Of a DNA stretch of 21,214 nucleotides, positions 7,701 through 15,639 are shown in pieces. The position numbers were made by a program, and so were the translations under genes. The stretch's first letter is position 1; each line of letters begins with the position of its first letter. Below the pieces are notes generated by a model. It was not told where the DNA came from and did no database searches. It worked only from the letters and a program-made list of their open reading frames with translations. This DNA is from an uncultured Veillonella sp. (GTDB lineage: Bacteria > Bacillota > Negativicutes > Veillonellales > Veillonellaceae), in contig URPT01000009.1 of assembly GCA_900549845.1 (NCBI GenBank), positions 1 to 21,214 on the forward strand, read 5' to 3'.

Positions 7701-7752
7701 AAAACAAAACTACGACCCGCCTAGTCCATCTGGACTAGGCGGTCAGTCGTAG
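7701..7752 (-). terminator. Large hairpin with U-tract between the tautomerase gene and guaB
   Basis: The inner stem is 12 bp (7717-7728 with 7731-7742). The outer stem is 7 bp (7710-7716 with 7746-7752), separated by a 3-base bulge. On the minus strand it is followed by TTTTGTTTTATTATA. It starts right after the tautomerase stop codon and ends about 30 bases before guaB. It may act as a terminator or, because of its position, as an attenuator for guaB. Confidence 0.85.
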
Positions 7753-7753
7753 C

Positions 7754-7939
7754 TTAGCGTTCAGACCGCAAAATGCCGCCTTCCATATAATCATCTTTTT
7801 TCATATCTACGAAGATAATCTTTACTGCGTCAGCAGGTACATTAACGATATCAACCGCAGCTTTAGTGATAGCTTCACCTAATTGTTTTTTTTGTTCTTT
7901 TGTGCGCCCTTCAACGAGCTCTACATGAATAAGTGGCAT
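7754..7939 (-). CDS. 4-oxalocrotonate tautomerase family protein
   Basis: A small tautomerase-fold protein of 61 aa, normal for the family, which forms hexamers and uses the N-terminal proline as base. Removal of the initiator Met exposes Pro1 (MPLIHVELVEGRT). Arg11 is kept, while position 39, Arg in the Pseudomonas enzyme, is Lys (PADAVKI). The physiological substrate is unknown, and many Firmicute members are annotated only by fold. The start at 7939 has GGAGG five bases upstream; the longer frame to 8011 would lose Pro1 and run into the promoter. The gene has its own promoter and is followed immediately by a hairpin, so it is largely monocistronic. Confidence 0.9.
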   Translation of the reverse strand: MPLIHVELVEGRTKEQKKQLGEAITKAAVDIVNVPADAVKIIFVDMKKDDYMEGGILRSER

Positions 7940-7982
7940 ATTGACCTCCATAGATGAAAAATGAAATAAATTTGTTTGTTCT

Positions 7983-8011
7983 ATTATACGGTATGAGGAA
8001 CAGATACACAA
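7983..8011 (-). promoter_or_regulatory. Promoter of the tautomerase gene
   Basis: Minus strand TTGTGT (8006-8011), 17-base spacer, TATAAT (7983-7988), 44 bases before the start codon. It may also supply guaB by read-through. Confidence 0.8.
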
Positions 8012-8071
8012 GGGAAAAACCCAGATAAAATCTAATATTATCGCTACTTATGTACTTATTATTCCTACCTC

Positions 8072-10114
8072 TTAATTATACAATATTCTAAGAAATTTTT
8101 CACCAAATCTTTTTTCTAATTCTTCTTTCATTACAGATTCAAGTTTTTCCATTCCATATTGACTTCCAAACTCTAGTACATCCTTGCGAGCCTGTACCAA
8201 TATTTCAATATCTTTAATGATATTAGCCACCCGCAAATCAGGTAATCCTGATTGAGCTAATCCAAATAATTGACCAGATCCGCGAAGCAATAAATCTTGC
8301 TCTGCAAGCTCAAATCCATCCTGGATTTGTTCCATCAACTTTAAACGCTCTTGACTTACATCATTTTTAGAATCACTAACAAGAATACAATAGGACTGAT
8401 GAGCGCCACGACCTACACGGCCCCGCAGCTGATGTAGCTGAGATAGACCAAATCGCTCTGCCCCTTCAACGCACATAATGGTCGCATTTGGCACATTAAC
8501 ACCAACCTCGATAACGGTAGTAGAAACGAGCAATGAAATCTCACCCTTATGAAAGGCATTCATCACTTCATCCTTTTCACTTGGTTTCATGCGCCCGTGT
8601 ACAAGACCAACTTCATAGGCCTTGTAAAAGTACTCTTTTAACTCCAGATATAATTCCTCAGCAGCTTGTAAATCTAACTTTTCAGATTCTTCAACAAGTG
8701 GGCATACTACATAAACTTGACGACCTTCTGCCATCTCCTTGCCAAAGAATGTTCTTAATCGTTCCTTATACGAACTATCTACAGCATAGGTTTTGACAGG
8801 TTTACGTCCCGGTGGCATTTCTTTGATTAAGGATACTGCTAAATCACCATACACAGATAATGTCATAGTCCGAGGAATTGGGGTAGCTGTCATAATAAGA
8901 ACATGAGGATATGTCCCTTTTTGTTGCAATCTAGCCCGTTGCTCTACTCCAAAGCGATGTTGTTCATCGATAATAACGAGTCCTAAGTTGTGGAAGTTAA
9001 CACCTTCTTGAATAAGAGCATGGGTACCAATAATCATATGAATGGATCCATCAGCTAATCCCTCATAGATACGTTCTTTTTCTTTTTTTGTAGTAGATCC
9101 CGTTAATAGCTCTATGGTAATCCCCAAATTACCACACACTTCTGTTATACCTTCGTAATGTTGTGTCGCCAAAATCTCCGTTGGAGCCATTAACGCCCCT
9201 TGGTACCCATTTTCAATGGCTTTCAACAAACTCAAGGTAGCTACAACCGTTTTACCGGAACCTACATCACCTTGCAATAATCGTTGCATAGGCCGTTCAT
9301 CTTCCATATCGATACGAATGTCCTCTAATGCACGCTGTTGATCACCTGTTAAGGAGAACGGTAAATTTTCTATACACTGAGCCATTAAGTCTCCATTGAG
9401 ACCCATCTTAGGACCTTTATGACATTGTTCTTTATTTCGTAACAATGCCAATCCAGATTGCATGACAAATAACTCCTCATAAGCTAGTTGATGACGCGCC
9501 TCTTCATATCGCTCTGAAGACTCTGGAAAATGCATCATTTTAAATGCATCATAACGTGTCATATATTGATGTGCTTCACGAACTTCAGCAGGCAAAATCT
9601 CTGGCAACTCATGATTAGCTGCAAACCAATTACGTACCGATGAGCGCACCACAAACTGAGATACCCCATCTGCAAGAGCATAAATGGGAACGATACCTCG
9701 GTCAGGCTCTCCACCGTCTCCCAAATTTTCTATTTGGGGCGTATTCATTTGCATAGAGCCATATTGGAACTCTGCTTTACCATATGCATATAGACGCTGC
9801 CCTTTTTTATAAAAGTTCTTCTTATACCCTTGGTTAAATAGCACAATCTTTAAAGGACCTGTACCATCTGCAATGACAACTTCTAAAATAGATAATCTAG
9901 GGCGAGGACGTTTCTCTTGAACCGCTATAACATTACCTACCACGCCACCAGTCATGCCCGATTTTAAATCACCAATTCTATAAATCGTACGGCGGTCTTC
10001 ATAGGTTCTTGGGAAATATGTTAACAAGGATGTTATATTGGTAATTCCCAACTTATGTAATTGTTTCTCTCGACCAGGACCTATCCCCTTTATGGTCGTC
10101 AACCGTTCATCCAT
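8072..10114 (-). CDS. recG: ATP-dependent DNA helicase RecG
   Basis: Superfamily 2 helicase that remodels stalled replication forks and recombination intermediates. The 680-aa length is typical. In order: an N-terminal helix-hairpin-like segment (KGIGPGREKQLHKLGI, 9-24), an OB-fold wedge domain at about 50-150 that splits the fork, Walker A GDVGSGKT (282-289), TEILATQ near 312, motif II DEQH (383-386), motif III TATPIPRT near 408, and the C-terminal motifs STTVIEVGVNVPNA and QLRGRVGRG, followed by the RecG-type tail. The start has AAAGGAG five bases upstream. No strong terminator follows; only a small GGG-T5-CCC hairpin is seen before the tautomerase promoter. Confidence 0.97.
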   Translation of the reverse strand: MDERLTTIKGIGPGREKQLHKLGITNITSLLTYFPRTYEDRRTIYRIGDLKSGMTGGVVGNVIAVQEKRPRPRLSILEVVIADGTGPLKIVLFNQGYKKNFYKKGQRLYAYGKAEFQYGSMQMNTPQIENLGDGGEPDRGIVPIYALADGVSQFVVRSSVRNWFAANHELPEILPAEVREAHQYMTRYDAFKMMHFPESSERYEEARHQLAYEELFVMQSGLALLRNKEQCHKGPKMGLNGDLMAQCIENLPFSLTGDQQRALEDIRIDMEDERPMQRLLQGDVGSGKTVVATLSLLKAIENGYQGALMAPTEILATQHYEGITEVCGNLGITIELLTGSTTKKEKERIYEGLADGSIHMIIGTHALIQEGVNFHNLGLVIIDEQHRFGVEQRARLQQKGTYPHVLIMTATPIPRTMTLSVYGDLAVSLIKEMPPGRKPVKTYAVDSSYKERLRTFFGKEMAEGRQVYVVCPLVEESEKLDLQAAEELYLELKEYFYKAYEVGLVHGRMKPSEKDEVMNAFHKGEISLLVSTTVIEVGVNVPNATIMCVEGAERFGLSQLHQLRGRVGRGAHQSYCILVSDSKNDVSQERLKLMEQIQDGFELAEQDLLLRGSGQLFGLAQSGLPDLRVANIIKDIEILVQARKDVLEFGSQYGMEKLESVMKEELEKRFGEKFLRILYN

Positions 10115-10189
10115 AGAAACTCCTTTAAATATACGATAAACACATGAGATATATCCAATTTCTGTATATCCTTGTGCTAAACCCCACTC

Positions 10190-10208
10190 ATATCATAGAA
10201 TATGATAT
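10190..10208. promoter_or_regulatory. Palindrome in the recG leader, possible operator
   Basis: ATATCAT, five bases (AGAAT), ATGATAT: a perfect 7-bp inverted repeat. It lies just downstream of the recG promoter and 60 bases behind the rpmB promoter. It could bind a dimeric regulator, but the region is very AT-rich and chance is possible. Confidence 0.35.
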
Positions 10209-10222
10209 ATAGTATACCTTAT

Positions 10223-10250
10223 ATTGTAGTATATTTCATAAAAAGAGCAA
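10223..10250 (-). promoter_or_regulatory. Candidate promoter of recG
   Basis: Minus strand TTGCTC (10245-10250), 16-base spacer, TACAAT (10223-10228). It would give a 5' leader of about 100 bases. Confidence 0.55.
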
Positions 10251-10268
10251 TATGTACGATAAAAACAC

Positions 10269-10297
10269 TTGCTTTACGCTACTCTTTATGATAATAT
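10269..10297 (+). promoter_or_regulatory. Promoter of rpmB
   Basis: TTGCTT (10269-10274), 17-base spacer, TAATAT (10292-10297), with an upstream TG (extended -10, TGATAATAT). About 40 bases to the rpmB start. Confidence 0.75.
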
Positions 10298-10337
10298 ACT
10301 TTTGTTATGTTATAGATTAAGCTTGGAGGTGGAAACT

Positions 10338-10526
10338 ATGGCAAACCTTTGCGAAGTATGTGGCAAATCCACATCTAGCGGTATGAACGTGAGTCACTCT
10401 CACATTCGCACAAGAAAAACTTGGAAACCGAACATTCAAAGAGTACGGGCGGTTGTAGACGGTGCTACTAAAAAAGTAAACGTATGCACTCGCTGCCTTC
10501 GTTCTAATAAAATTACACGCGCGTAA
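10338..10526 (+). CDS. rpmB: 50S ribosomal protein L28, zinc-binding form
   Basis: Large-subunit ribosomal protein near the peptidyl-transferase/E-site side of the 50S subunit. The 62-aa product is full length. It keeps the paired cysteines Cys5/Cys8 (CEVC) and Cys50/Cys53 (CTRC) of the zinc-ribbon 'C+' form. The core SHSHIRTRKTWKPNIQ is highly conserved. The start at 10338 follows GGAGGTGGAAACT; the upstream in-frame extension to 10269 contains the promoter and is not coding. It is a single-gene unit, divergent from recG, with its own promoter and terminator. Confidence 0.97.
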   Translation: MANLCEVCGKSTSSGMNVSHSHIRTRKTWKPNIQRVRAVVDGATKKVNVCTRCLRSNKITRA

Positions 10527-10547
10527 AATAAAAAGTACATGTACTCT

Positions 10548-10605
10548 TTGGGGTTCTAGAGCCCCAAAAAAAGCAGTTAGTTCATTTGAACTAACTGCTT
10601 TTTTT
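10548..10605. terminator. Bidirectional terminator between rpmB and dgt
   Basis: Two hairpins. The first (10548-10553 with 10562-10567, GGGG/CCCC core) is short. The second has an 11-bp stem (10573-10583 with 10588-10598) flanked by A7 and T7, so it terminates rpmB on the plus strand and dgt on the minus strand. Confidence 0.93.
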
Positions 10606-10631
10606 GTTATCTATGTACCTATTACTAAAAG

Positions 10632-11621
10632 TTACAAGGTAATATTTGGAATGTAATACTGTTTAAATAGCTTAATAGCATATTGATCTGTTAAGCCTGC
10701 TACATAATCCACCACATCACGGGTAGAATAAAACTCTCTTGTACTTTCACATCCCTCCATATCGTCAGGATGTTCCATAAAGTGAGTAAATAAGTTTTTC
10801 ACCACATGAGATGCTTTATTTCGATCAGGAATTAAAGCCGGCGCCAAGTAAACGTTTTTAAACATAAATTGACGGAATAGATTCATGGTCATCTCTATAT
10901 CACTAGACATAGAAATAACAGGTTTATCTAAAGACTCTCGCACCATATCTTCAACCATAGCGGTAATCATACTAGAAGGAGTCATTCCAAAATGCTCGCG
11001 CACTTCAAAGGGCAACTCCTCAGCCGTCAACATACCAGCGCGCTGTGCATCATCAAAATCATGACACAAATAGGCAATGCGGTCTACGATACGAATAATT
11101 TGACCTTCCAAAGTGACAGGGATATGTGCCCCTGTATGACCTACGATGCCATCACGTACAGCAGTGGTTAAATTAAGACCTTGATGGTCGCCATGCTTTT
11201 CTAAAACCTCAACCATACGCAAGCTTTGTTCATTATGGTTGAAATGGCCTACCATATCACGTAACGCATATTCTCCGACGTGACCAAATGGTGTATGTCC
11301 CACATCATGCCCCATGGCAATAGCTTCTACCAAGTCTTCATTGAGTCGCAATGCACGAGCTACTGTACGACCAATCTGCCCCACCTCAAGGGTGTGAGTC
11401 ATGCGCGTACGATAATGGTCACCTGGCGCAATATAAACTTGTGTCTTATGCTTTAACCGTCTAAAACATTTACTGTGAATAATGCGGTCCCGATCACGTT
11501 GAAAGGCAGTTCTAAGTGGATCGGGTGCTTCCTCTAAATCACGGATGGCATCACGGCTTTTAGCTGCATAGGGAGAGAGGAGTAAAACCTCCCTCTCCTC
11601 TATTTGTTCCCGTATATTCAT
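10632..11621 (-). CDS. dgt: dGTP triphosphohydrolase-like HD-domain protein
   Basis: Member of the dNTP triphosphohydrolase family, which splits dNTPs to deoxynucleoside and triphosphate and so tunes DNA precursor pools. The 329-aa product belongs to the shorter class. HD metal ligands are visible: His76 (RTRMTHTLEVGQIGRT), His105-Asp106 (GHDVGHTPFGH) and Asp180 (RIVDRIAYLCHDFDDA). The N-terminal RRLKHKTQVY motif is typical. Its ATG overlaps the ppsR stop (ATGA), with GGAGGG in the end of ppsR acting as ribosome binding site, so the two are translationally coupled. It is the last gene of the ccpN-ppsR-dgt operon. In many Firmicutes dgt is followed by dnaG-rpoD; here a terminator follows instead. 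Substrate preference among dNTPs cannot be told. Confidence 0.93.
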   Translation of the reverse strand: MNIREQIEEREVLLLSPYAAKSRDAIRDLEEAPDPLRTAFQRDRDRIIHSKCFRRLKHKTQVYIAPGDHYRTRMTHTLEVGQIGRTVARALRLNEDLVEAIAMGHDVGHTPFGHVGEYALRDMVGHFNHNEQSLRMVEVLEKHGDHQGLNLTTAVRDGIVGHTGAHIPVTLEGQIIRIVDRIAYLCHDFDDAQRAGMLTAEELPFEVREHFGMTPSSMITAMVEDMVRESLDKPVISMSSDIEMTMNLFRQFMFKNVYLAPALIPDRNKASHVVKNLFTHFMEHPDDMEGCESTREFYSTRDVVDYVAGLTDQYAIKLFKQYYIPNITL

Positions 11622-12439
11622 TTACCCTCCGATGCACGGTTTTTATCGATCAATTGCATAACTAGAGATGCTGTTTCTTCGATAGATTTATTAGAAACAT
11701 CTAGCACTTGGCAATGTAAACGACGCATAATAGCTTTTGCATATTCTAATTCAGATTGAATACGCTCAATAGATGCGTAGTTTGCTTCGTCTTCAAGACC
11801 GATAGCACGCAAACGTTCACTACGAATATTATTTAATTTGAATGGATCAATAATAAGGCCCACGATTTTTTTTGCTGGAATTTTAAATAATTCCTCTGGT
11901 AATGGTACCTCAGGTACTAATGGCAAATTGGCAGCTTTAATCTTTTTGTAGGCCAAGAACATAGACAATGGTGTCTTACTTGTTCTAGATACACCAATAA
12001 TAACTACATCGGCCTTTTCAAAGCCAGATGGATTTTTACCATCGTCATATTTTACGGCAAATTCAATGGCTTCTACCTTTTTGAAGTATTCTTGGTCAAG
12101 CTTATGAACCATACCAGCTGTCATACGAGGCTTTGTGGATGCAACAGTACCTACAGCATCGAGAACTGGGCCCATAATATCTACAGCAGGAATATTGTAT
12201 TCCGCCACTTTTTCATGAAGATATTTGCGCAAAGACTCAGATACAATGGTATGACAAATAACATGATTCCCACGTTTTGCATCTGCTATAATTTCATCAA
12301 TTTGGCTTTCACTATCAATATAAGGAATACGAACAATTTCAATTTGTTCCTTATCATATTGACTCGCCGTAGCTCTTGCTACAGCCTCTGCGGTCTCCCC
12401 AAGGGAGTCCGATATTGCATAAATAATTTTTTCTGCCAT
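11618..12439 (-). CDS. ppsR: Pyruvate,water dikinase / PPDK regulatory protein (kinase-pyrophosphorylase)
   Basis: DUF299-family bifunctional enzyme. It inactivates PEP synthase or PPDK by ADP-dependent phosphorylation of a Thr next to the catalytic His and reactivates it by Pi-dependent dephosphorylation. The 273-aa product is full length. It has the N-terminal IIYAISDSLGETAEAVARA (5-23), the central EFAVKYDDG near 126, the P-loop GVSRTSKT (149-156) and LVPEVPLPEELF near 174. The likely target, ppsA, is encoded just upstream of this operon and has the matching Thr-Cys-His site. The start has GAGG eight bases upstream, 10 bases after ccpN. The ccpN-ppsR pair is also found in Bacillus subtilis (ccpN-yqfL). 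It is coupled to dgt by a 4-base overlap. Confidence 0.95.
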   Translation of the reverse strand: MAEKIIYAISDSLGETAEAVARATASQYDKEQIEIVRIPYIDSESQIDEIIADAKRGNHVICHTIVSESLRKYLHEKVAEYNIPAVDIMGPVLDAVGTVASTKPRMTAGMVHKLDQEYFKKVEAIEFAVKYDDGKNPSGFEKADVVIIGVSRTSKTPLSMFLAYKKIKAANLPLVPEVPLPEELFKIPAKKIVGLIIDPFKLNNIRSERLRAIGLEDEANYASIERIQSELEYAKAIMRRLHCQVLDVSNKSIEETASLVMQLIDKNRASEGK

Positions 12440-12449
12440 TCTATCAACC

Positions 12450-13079
12450 TCAATGTATGCTACATTCTAAAAATACTTTCGCTACCGTCGTTTTAGATAC
12501 ACGGCCTACAACCTTTAGACGTTTCTTGTTTTCCACATCCTCACGAACGACGACAGGTAAACAATCCACTTCATAATCTATCATCTTCTGTGCAGCCTCT
12601 ACTAATGTATCTGTAGGCTCCACAGTTATTACCTTACTAACAGGGGTCATAATCATAGATATAGGCATGGTGTGCGAATCTGTTTGCCCCATAGAGGCAC
12701 GCAATAAATCCTTACGAGACACTACACCTACAAGATAAGATTCATCACATACTATAATTGTACCTACATCCTCAGTGAATATGGTAACAATCGTATCATA
12801 CAAACTTGTATCCCCATTGACTACGACTGCTTGGGATAATACATCACTTACCAGAAATGATTTTAATCGCTCCGCCGTTTGTGTTTCTTTTGAAAGACCC
12901 ACATAGTAATACCCTACATTTGGACGTGCATCGAGAACACCTAACATAGTTAAAACAGATAAATCTGAACGCAACGCAGATCGCGTAACCTCTAAATGCT
13001 CAGCAATAGCACTACCTGTTACAGGGCCTTCTTCACGAACAATTTGAGCAATTTGTTCTTGTCGTTTCGACAGTTTCAC
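12450..13079 (-). CDS. ccpN: CcpN-like transcriptional repressor (HTH plus two CBS domains)
   Basis: Regulator of the CcpN family, which in Bacillus represses gluconeogenic genes when glycolytic metabolites are plentiful. The 209-aa product has a DNA-binding winged-helix domain (KRQEQIAQIVREEGPVTG, then ITEHLEV-type helix VTRSALRSDLSVLTMLG) at about 1-62 and a CBS pair at about 75-205, the likely nucleotide sensor. The start is set at GTG 13079, because GGGGG lies five bases before it. The ATG at 13097 would add six residues but has no ribosome binding site. First gene of the ccpN-ppsR-dgt operon, with its own -10 box and a short leader. Regulation of ppsA next door is the natural expectation but is inferred. 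Confidence 0.9.
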   Translation of the reverse strand: MKLSKRQEQIAQIVREEGPVTGSAIAEHLEVTRSALRSDLSVLTMLGVLDARPNVGYYYVGLSKETQTAERLKSFLVSDVLSQAVVVNGDTSLYDTIVTIFTEDVGTIIVCDESYLVGVVSRKDLLRASMGQTDSHTMPISMIMTPVSKVITVEPTDTLVEAAQKMIDYEVDCLPVVVREDVENKKRLKVVGRVSKTTVAKVFLECSIH

Positions 13080-13107
13080 ACGGTAACCCCCTTTCATCTC
13101 TGTTTGT

Positions 13108-13113
13108 ATTATA
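13108..13113 (-). promoter_or_regulatory. -10 box of the ccpN-ppsR-dgt promoter
   Basis: TATAAT on the minus strand (GGATATAATAC), 28 bases before the GTG start. The -35 (TTTTTC) is poor and lies in the U-tract of the ppsA terminator, so the promoter may be weak or need help. Confidence 0.55.
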
Positions 13114-13131
13114 TCCTAAGTTACCATTCAG

Positions 13132-13161
13132 AAAAAGAGGAGACCAACGGGCCTCCTCTTT
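13132..13161 (-). terminator. Rho-independent terminator of ppsA
   Basis: Stem 13134-13142 with 13153-13161 (9 bp), continued by a G-U pair and two G-C pairs, loop at 13146-13149, then TTTTT on the minus strand. Begins 16 bases after the ppsA stop codon. Confidence 0.92.
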
Positions 13162-13177
13162 CAATACCACTATATGA

Positions 13178-15559
13178 TTACCAAGTTAAGTCATCAGTTT
13201 CTTGACGACCACGACCAGTCATAGCATCGAGCATAATTCTTTGTTCGATTTGAGCCACCATTTTCTTAGTGCTCACAACAGCATCTGGGTTAACAGAAAT
13301 GGAGTCGATACCGCTCTTCACGAGGAATTCGCAAAGTTCAGGATACACACTTGGCGCTTGGCCACAGATGGATACAGTTTTACCATCTTTGTGAGCCACT
13401 TCGATGAGATGGCGAATCGCTCTACGAACTGCTAGATTTCGTTCATCATAGATATGTTGAACTGTTTCATTATCACGGTCACAACCGAGAACGAGCATAG
13501 TCAAGTCGTTAGAACCGATGGAATAACCATCTACATATTTATTGAATTGATCAGCTAAGATAATATTTGCTGGAATTTCAGCCATGAGCCAGATTTTGAA
13601 ATCTTTACCACGCACAAGGCCTTCTTGAGCCATCAAATTAGTTACTAATTCAGCTTCCTCTACAGTACGGCAGAATGGAATCATAACTTGTAAGTTTTTG
13701 AAACCAAATTCGTTACGTACTTTTTTAATTGCTTCTAATTCTAATTTGAAAGCAGGTGTATATTTTGGATCATAGTAACGGGCTGCACCACGCCAGCCAA
13801 GTAATGCACTGGATTCATGTGGTTCATATTTATCGCCACCATTAAGGTCGCGGTATTCACTAGATTTAAAGTCGCTCAAACGAACTACTACTTGGCGAGG
13901 AGCTAATGCTTGACACACTTTACGCATACCTTCTGCCAATGTATTAACTGCAAAGTCACTGCGACCAGTTTCGATAAGGTGTAATGGATGTTCGTGAATG
14001 AAAGTAGTCCAAATGAACTCTTCACGCATTAGACCAATACCATCACATGGTAATACACCATGTTTTTCAGCTAAATCAGGATTGCCTAAATTCATGTAAA
14101 TCTTAGTGCCTGTTACAGGAACATATTCAGTAGTAACACCTGCAGTAGTTTGTGCTTCTGGCTTTTTAACGATATCTTCCAATACGCCATCGTATACGAT
14201 ACCATTTGTAGCATCCACAGTAATCATTTGACCATCTTTAATAGATGTTGTCGCTTCATGACTACGGCTCTTAGTACCTACGATACAAGGAATACCAAGC
14301 TCACGGCTAACGATAGACGCATGACAAGTCATACCACCAGCATCTGTAACGATTGCTTTTGCTTTTTTCATCGCTGGTACCCAGTCAGGAGCAGTCATAG
14401 CAGTGACAAGGATTTCGCCTTCTTTGAATTCATCAATGTCCTCAGGATTGATGATAACATGAGCTTTACCTGCTGCATTACCAGGGGATGCTGGTAAACC
14501 TTTTACGATAATATCGCGATTACCTGCATCTAATGTGCTAGGTTTTTCAGTTGTTTTTGGCTTTTCTTTACGGGACCATACTGTTTCTGGACGCGCTTGT
14601 AAAATCCAAATCTTATCATTGCGTTCGTCTACGCCCCATTCCATATCCATGTAGCAACCATAATGTTTTTCGATTGCTTTAGCATATTCAGCAAGTTCCA
14701 ATACTTGAGCATCTGTAATAACTTGTTGTTTAGCTTCATCTGCTGGAACAACTTCTTCAACACAGTCGCCGTCAGCTTTACGAACTAAGCGGATATTTTT
14801 GTCATTAATCATGCGGTCTGTAATTTCCATTTTGGCTTTATCTACATGGAAATTATCTGGTGTAACTGTACCTTGTACAACGTACTCACCAAGACCCCAA
14901 GAACCTTCGATAAGGATATTGTTATCGTTGCCTGTTACAAGATCAACAGTGAACATTACGCCAGCGGCTTTAGAGAATACCATCATTTGAACGGCAGCAC
15001 TCAATGCTACTGTCATATGATCGAAACCTTGTTTTACACGGTAGTATGTTGCACGGTCTGTGAAAGTAGATGCATAGCATTCTTTTACTTTCTCGATGAT
15101 AACGTCAGCACCACGTACATTTAAATATGTATCTTGTTGGCCTGCAAAGCTTGCGTCTGGCAAGTCTTCTGCTGTTGCACTAGAACGAACTGCTACGAAT
15201 GGATTTTCTTCGTTTACTTTTTTACCAAGTTCTTCGTAAGCATGACGGATAGCATCTGCCAATTCTTTTGGCATTTCTTCTTCGCAAATCATACGGCGAA
15301 TCTTAGCACACACTTCACGCAATAATGCAGAATTTTCTACATCATCTAACGCATCAAGTTCAGCGCGGATTTTATCTTCCAAACCTGTTGCTTTCATAAA
15401 CTCACGATAACCATGAGCAGTTGTGGCAAAACCGTAAGGTACAGGTACATTAGTGGAGGATGTCAATTCCCCTAAGGAAGAAGACTTACCACCAACTAAA
15501 TTAACATCTTCACGTTGTAATTCATCAAACCAAAGTACGTATGCTGTTTCGCGATTCAT
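13178..15559 (-). CDS. ppsA: Phosphoenolpyruvate synthase (pyruvate, water dikinase)
   Basis: Makes PEP from pyruvate and ATP (products AMP and Pi), the entry step of gluconeogenesis from lactate or pyruvate. The 793-aa product has the N-terminal ATP-grasp domain (LVGGKSSSLGEL near 21, VRSSATAEDLPDASFAGQQ near 124), the central swivelling domain GGMTCHASIVSREL with phospho-accepting His413, and the C-terminal PEP/pyruvate barrel (GSNDLTMLVLGCDRD, SICGQAP with catalytic Cys732). TCHA rather than TSHA, and CGQAP, point to PEP synthase and not PPDK. Thr411 is the expected PpsR target. The start has AGGAGG seven bases upstream. It has its own consensus promoter and terminator, but lies 76 bases after nudL with no terminator between, so some read-through is likely. 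Confidence 0.96.
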   Translation of the reverse strand: MNRETAYVLWFDELQREDVNLVGGKSSSLGELTSSTNVPVPYGFATTAHGYREFMKATGLEDKIRAELDALDDVENSALLREVCAKIRRMICEEEMPKELADAIRHAYEELGKKVNEENPFVAVRSSATAEDLPDASFAGQQDTYLNVRGADVIIEKVKECYASTFTDRATYYRVKQGFDHMTVALSAAVQMMVFSKAAGVMFTVDLVTGNDNNILIEGSWGLGEYVVQGTVTPDNFHVDKAKMEITDRMINDKNIRLVRKADGDCVEEVVPADEAKQQVITDAQVLELAEYAKAIEKHYGCYMDMEWGVDERNDKIWILQARPETVWSRKEKPKTTEKPSTLDAGNRDIIVKGLPASPGNAAGKAHVIINPEDIDEFKEGEILVTAMTAPDWVPAMKKAKAIVTDAGGMTCHASIVSRELGIPCIVGTKSRSHEATTSIKDGQMITVDATNGIVYDGVLEDIVKKPEAQTTAGVTTEYVPVTGTKIYMNLGNPDLAEKHGVLPCDGIGLMREEFIWTTFIHEHPLHLIETGRSDFAVNTLAEGMRKVCQALAPRQVVVRLSDFKSSEYRDLNGGDKYEPHESSALLGWRGAARYYDPKYTPAFKLELEAIKKVRNEFGFKNLQVMIPFCRTVEEAELVTNLMAQEGLVRGKDFKIWLMAEIPANIILADQFNKYVDGYSIGSNDLTMLVLGCDRDNETVQHIYDERNLAVRRAIRHLIEVAHKDGKTVSICGQAPSVYPELCEFLVKSGIDSISVNPDAVVSTKKMVAQIEQRIMLDAMTGRGRQETDDLTW

Positions 15560-15610
15560 GTGAGAACCTCCTAGTCAATTAGTGCAACACATTAAACCTT
15601 TTACACATAA

Positions 15611-15639
15611 ATAGTATACCTTAATTTGTAATCTGTCAA
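15611..15639 (-). promoter_or_regulatory. Promoter of ppsA
   Basis: Minus strand TTGACA (15634-15639), 17-base spacer, TACTAT (15611-15616). The -35 overlaps the nudL stop codon. The leader is about 45 bases and could hold regulator sites. Confidence 0.88.

Noticed and set aside
8020..8071. Possible recG terminator
   Set aside because: Only a 3-bp GGG/CCC hairpin and a weak AT stem are present; not strong enough to call.
12092..12496. 134-codon open frame on the plus strand across ppsR and ccpN
   Set aside because: Cys- and Asn-rich translation without domain-like pattern; antisense to two well-supported genes.
15575..15600. Symmetry around GTG CAA CAC in the ppsA leader, first taken for an operator palindrome
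   Set aside because: Beyond the central three pairs it is a mirror repeat (AATTA...ATTAA), not an inverted repeat, so it does not form a dimer site or hairpin.
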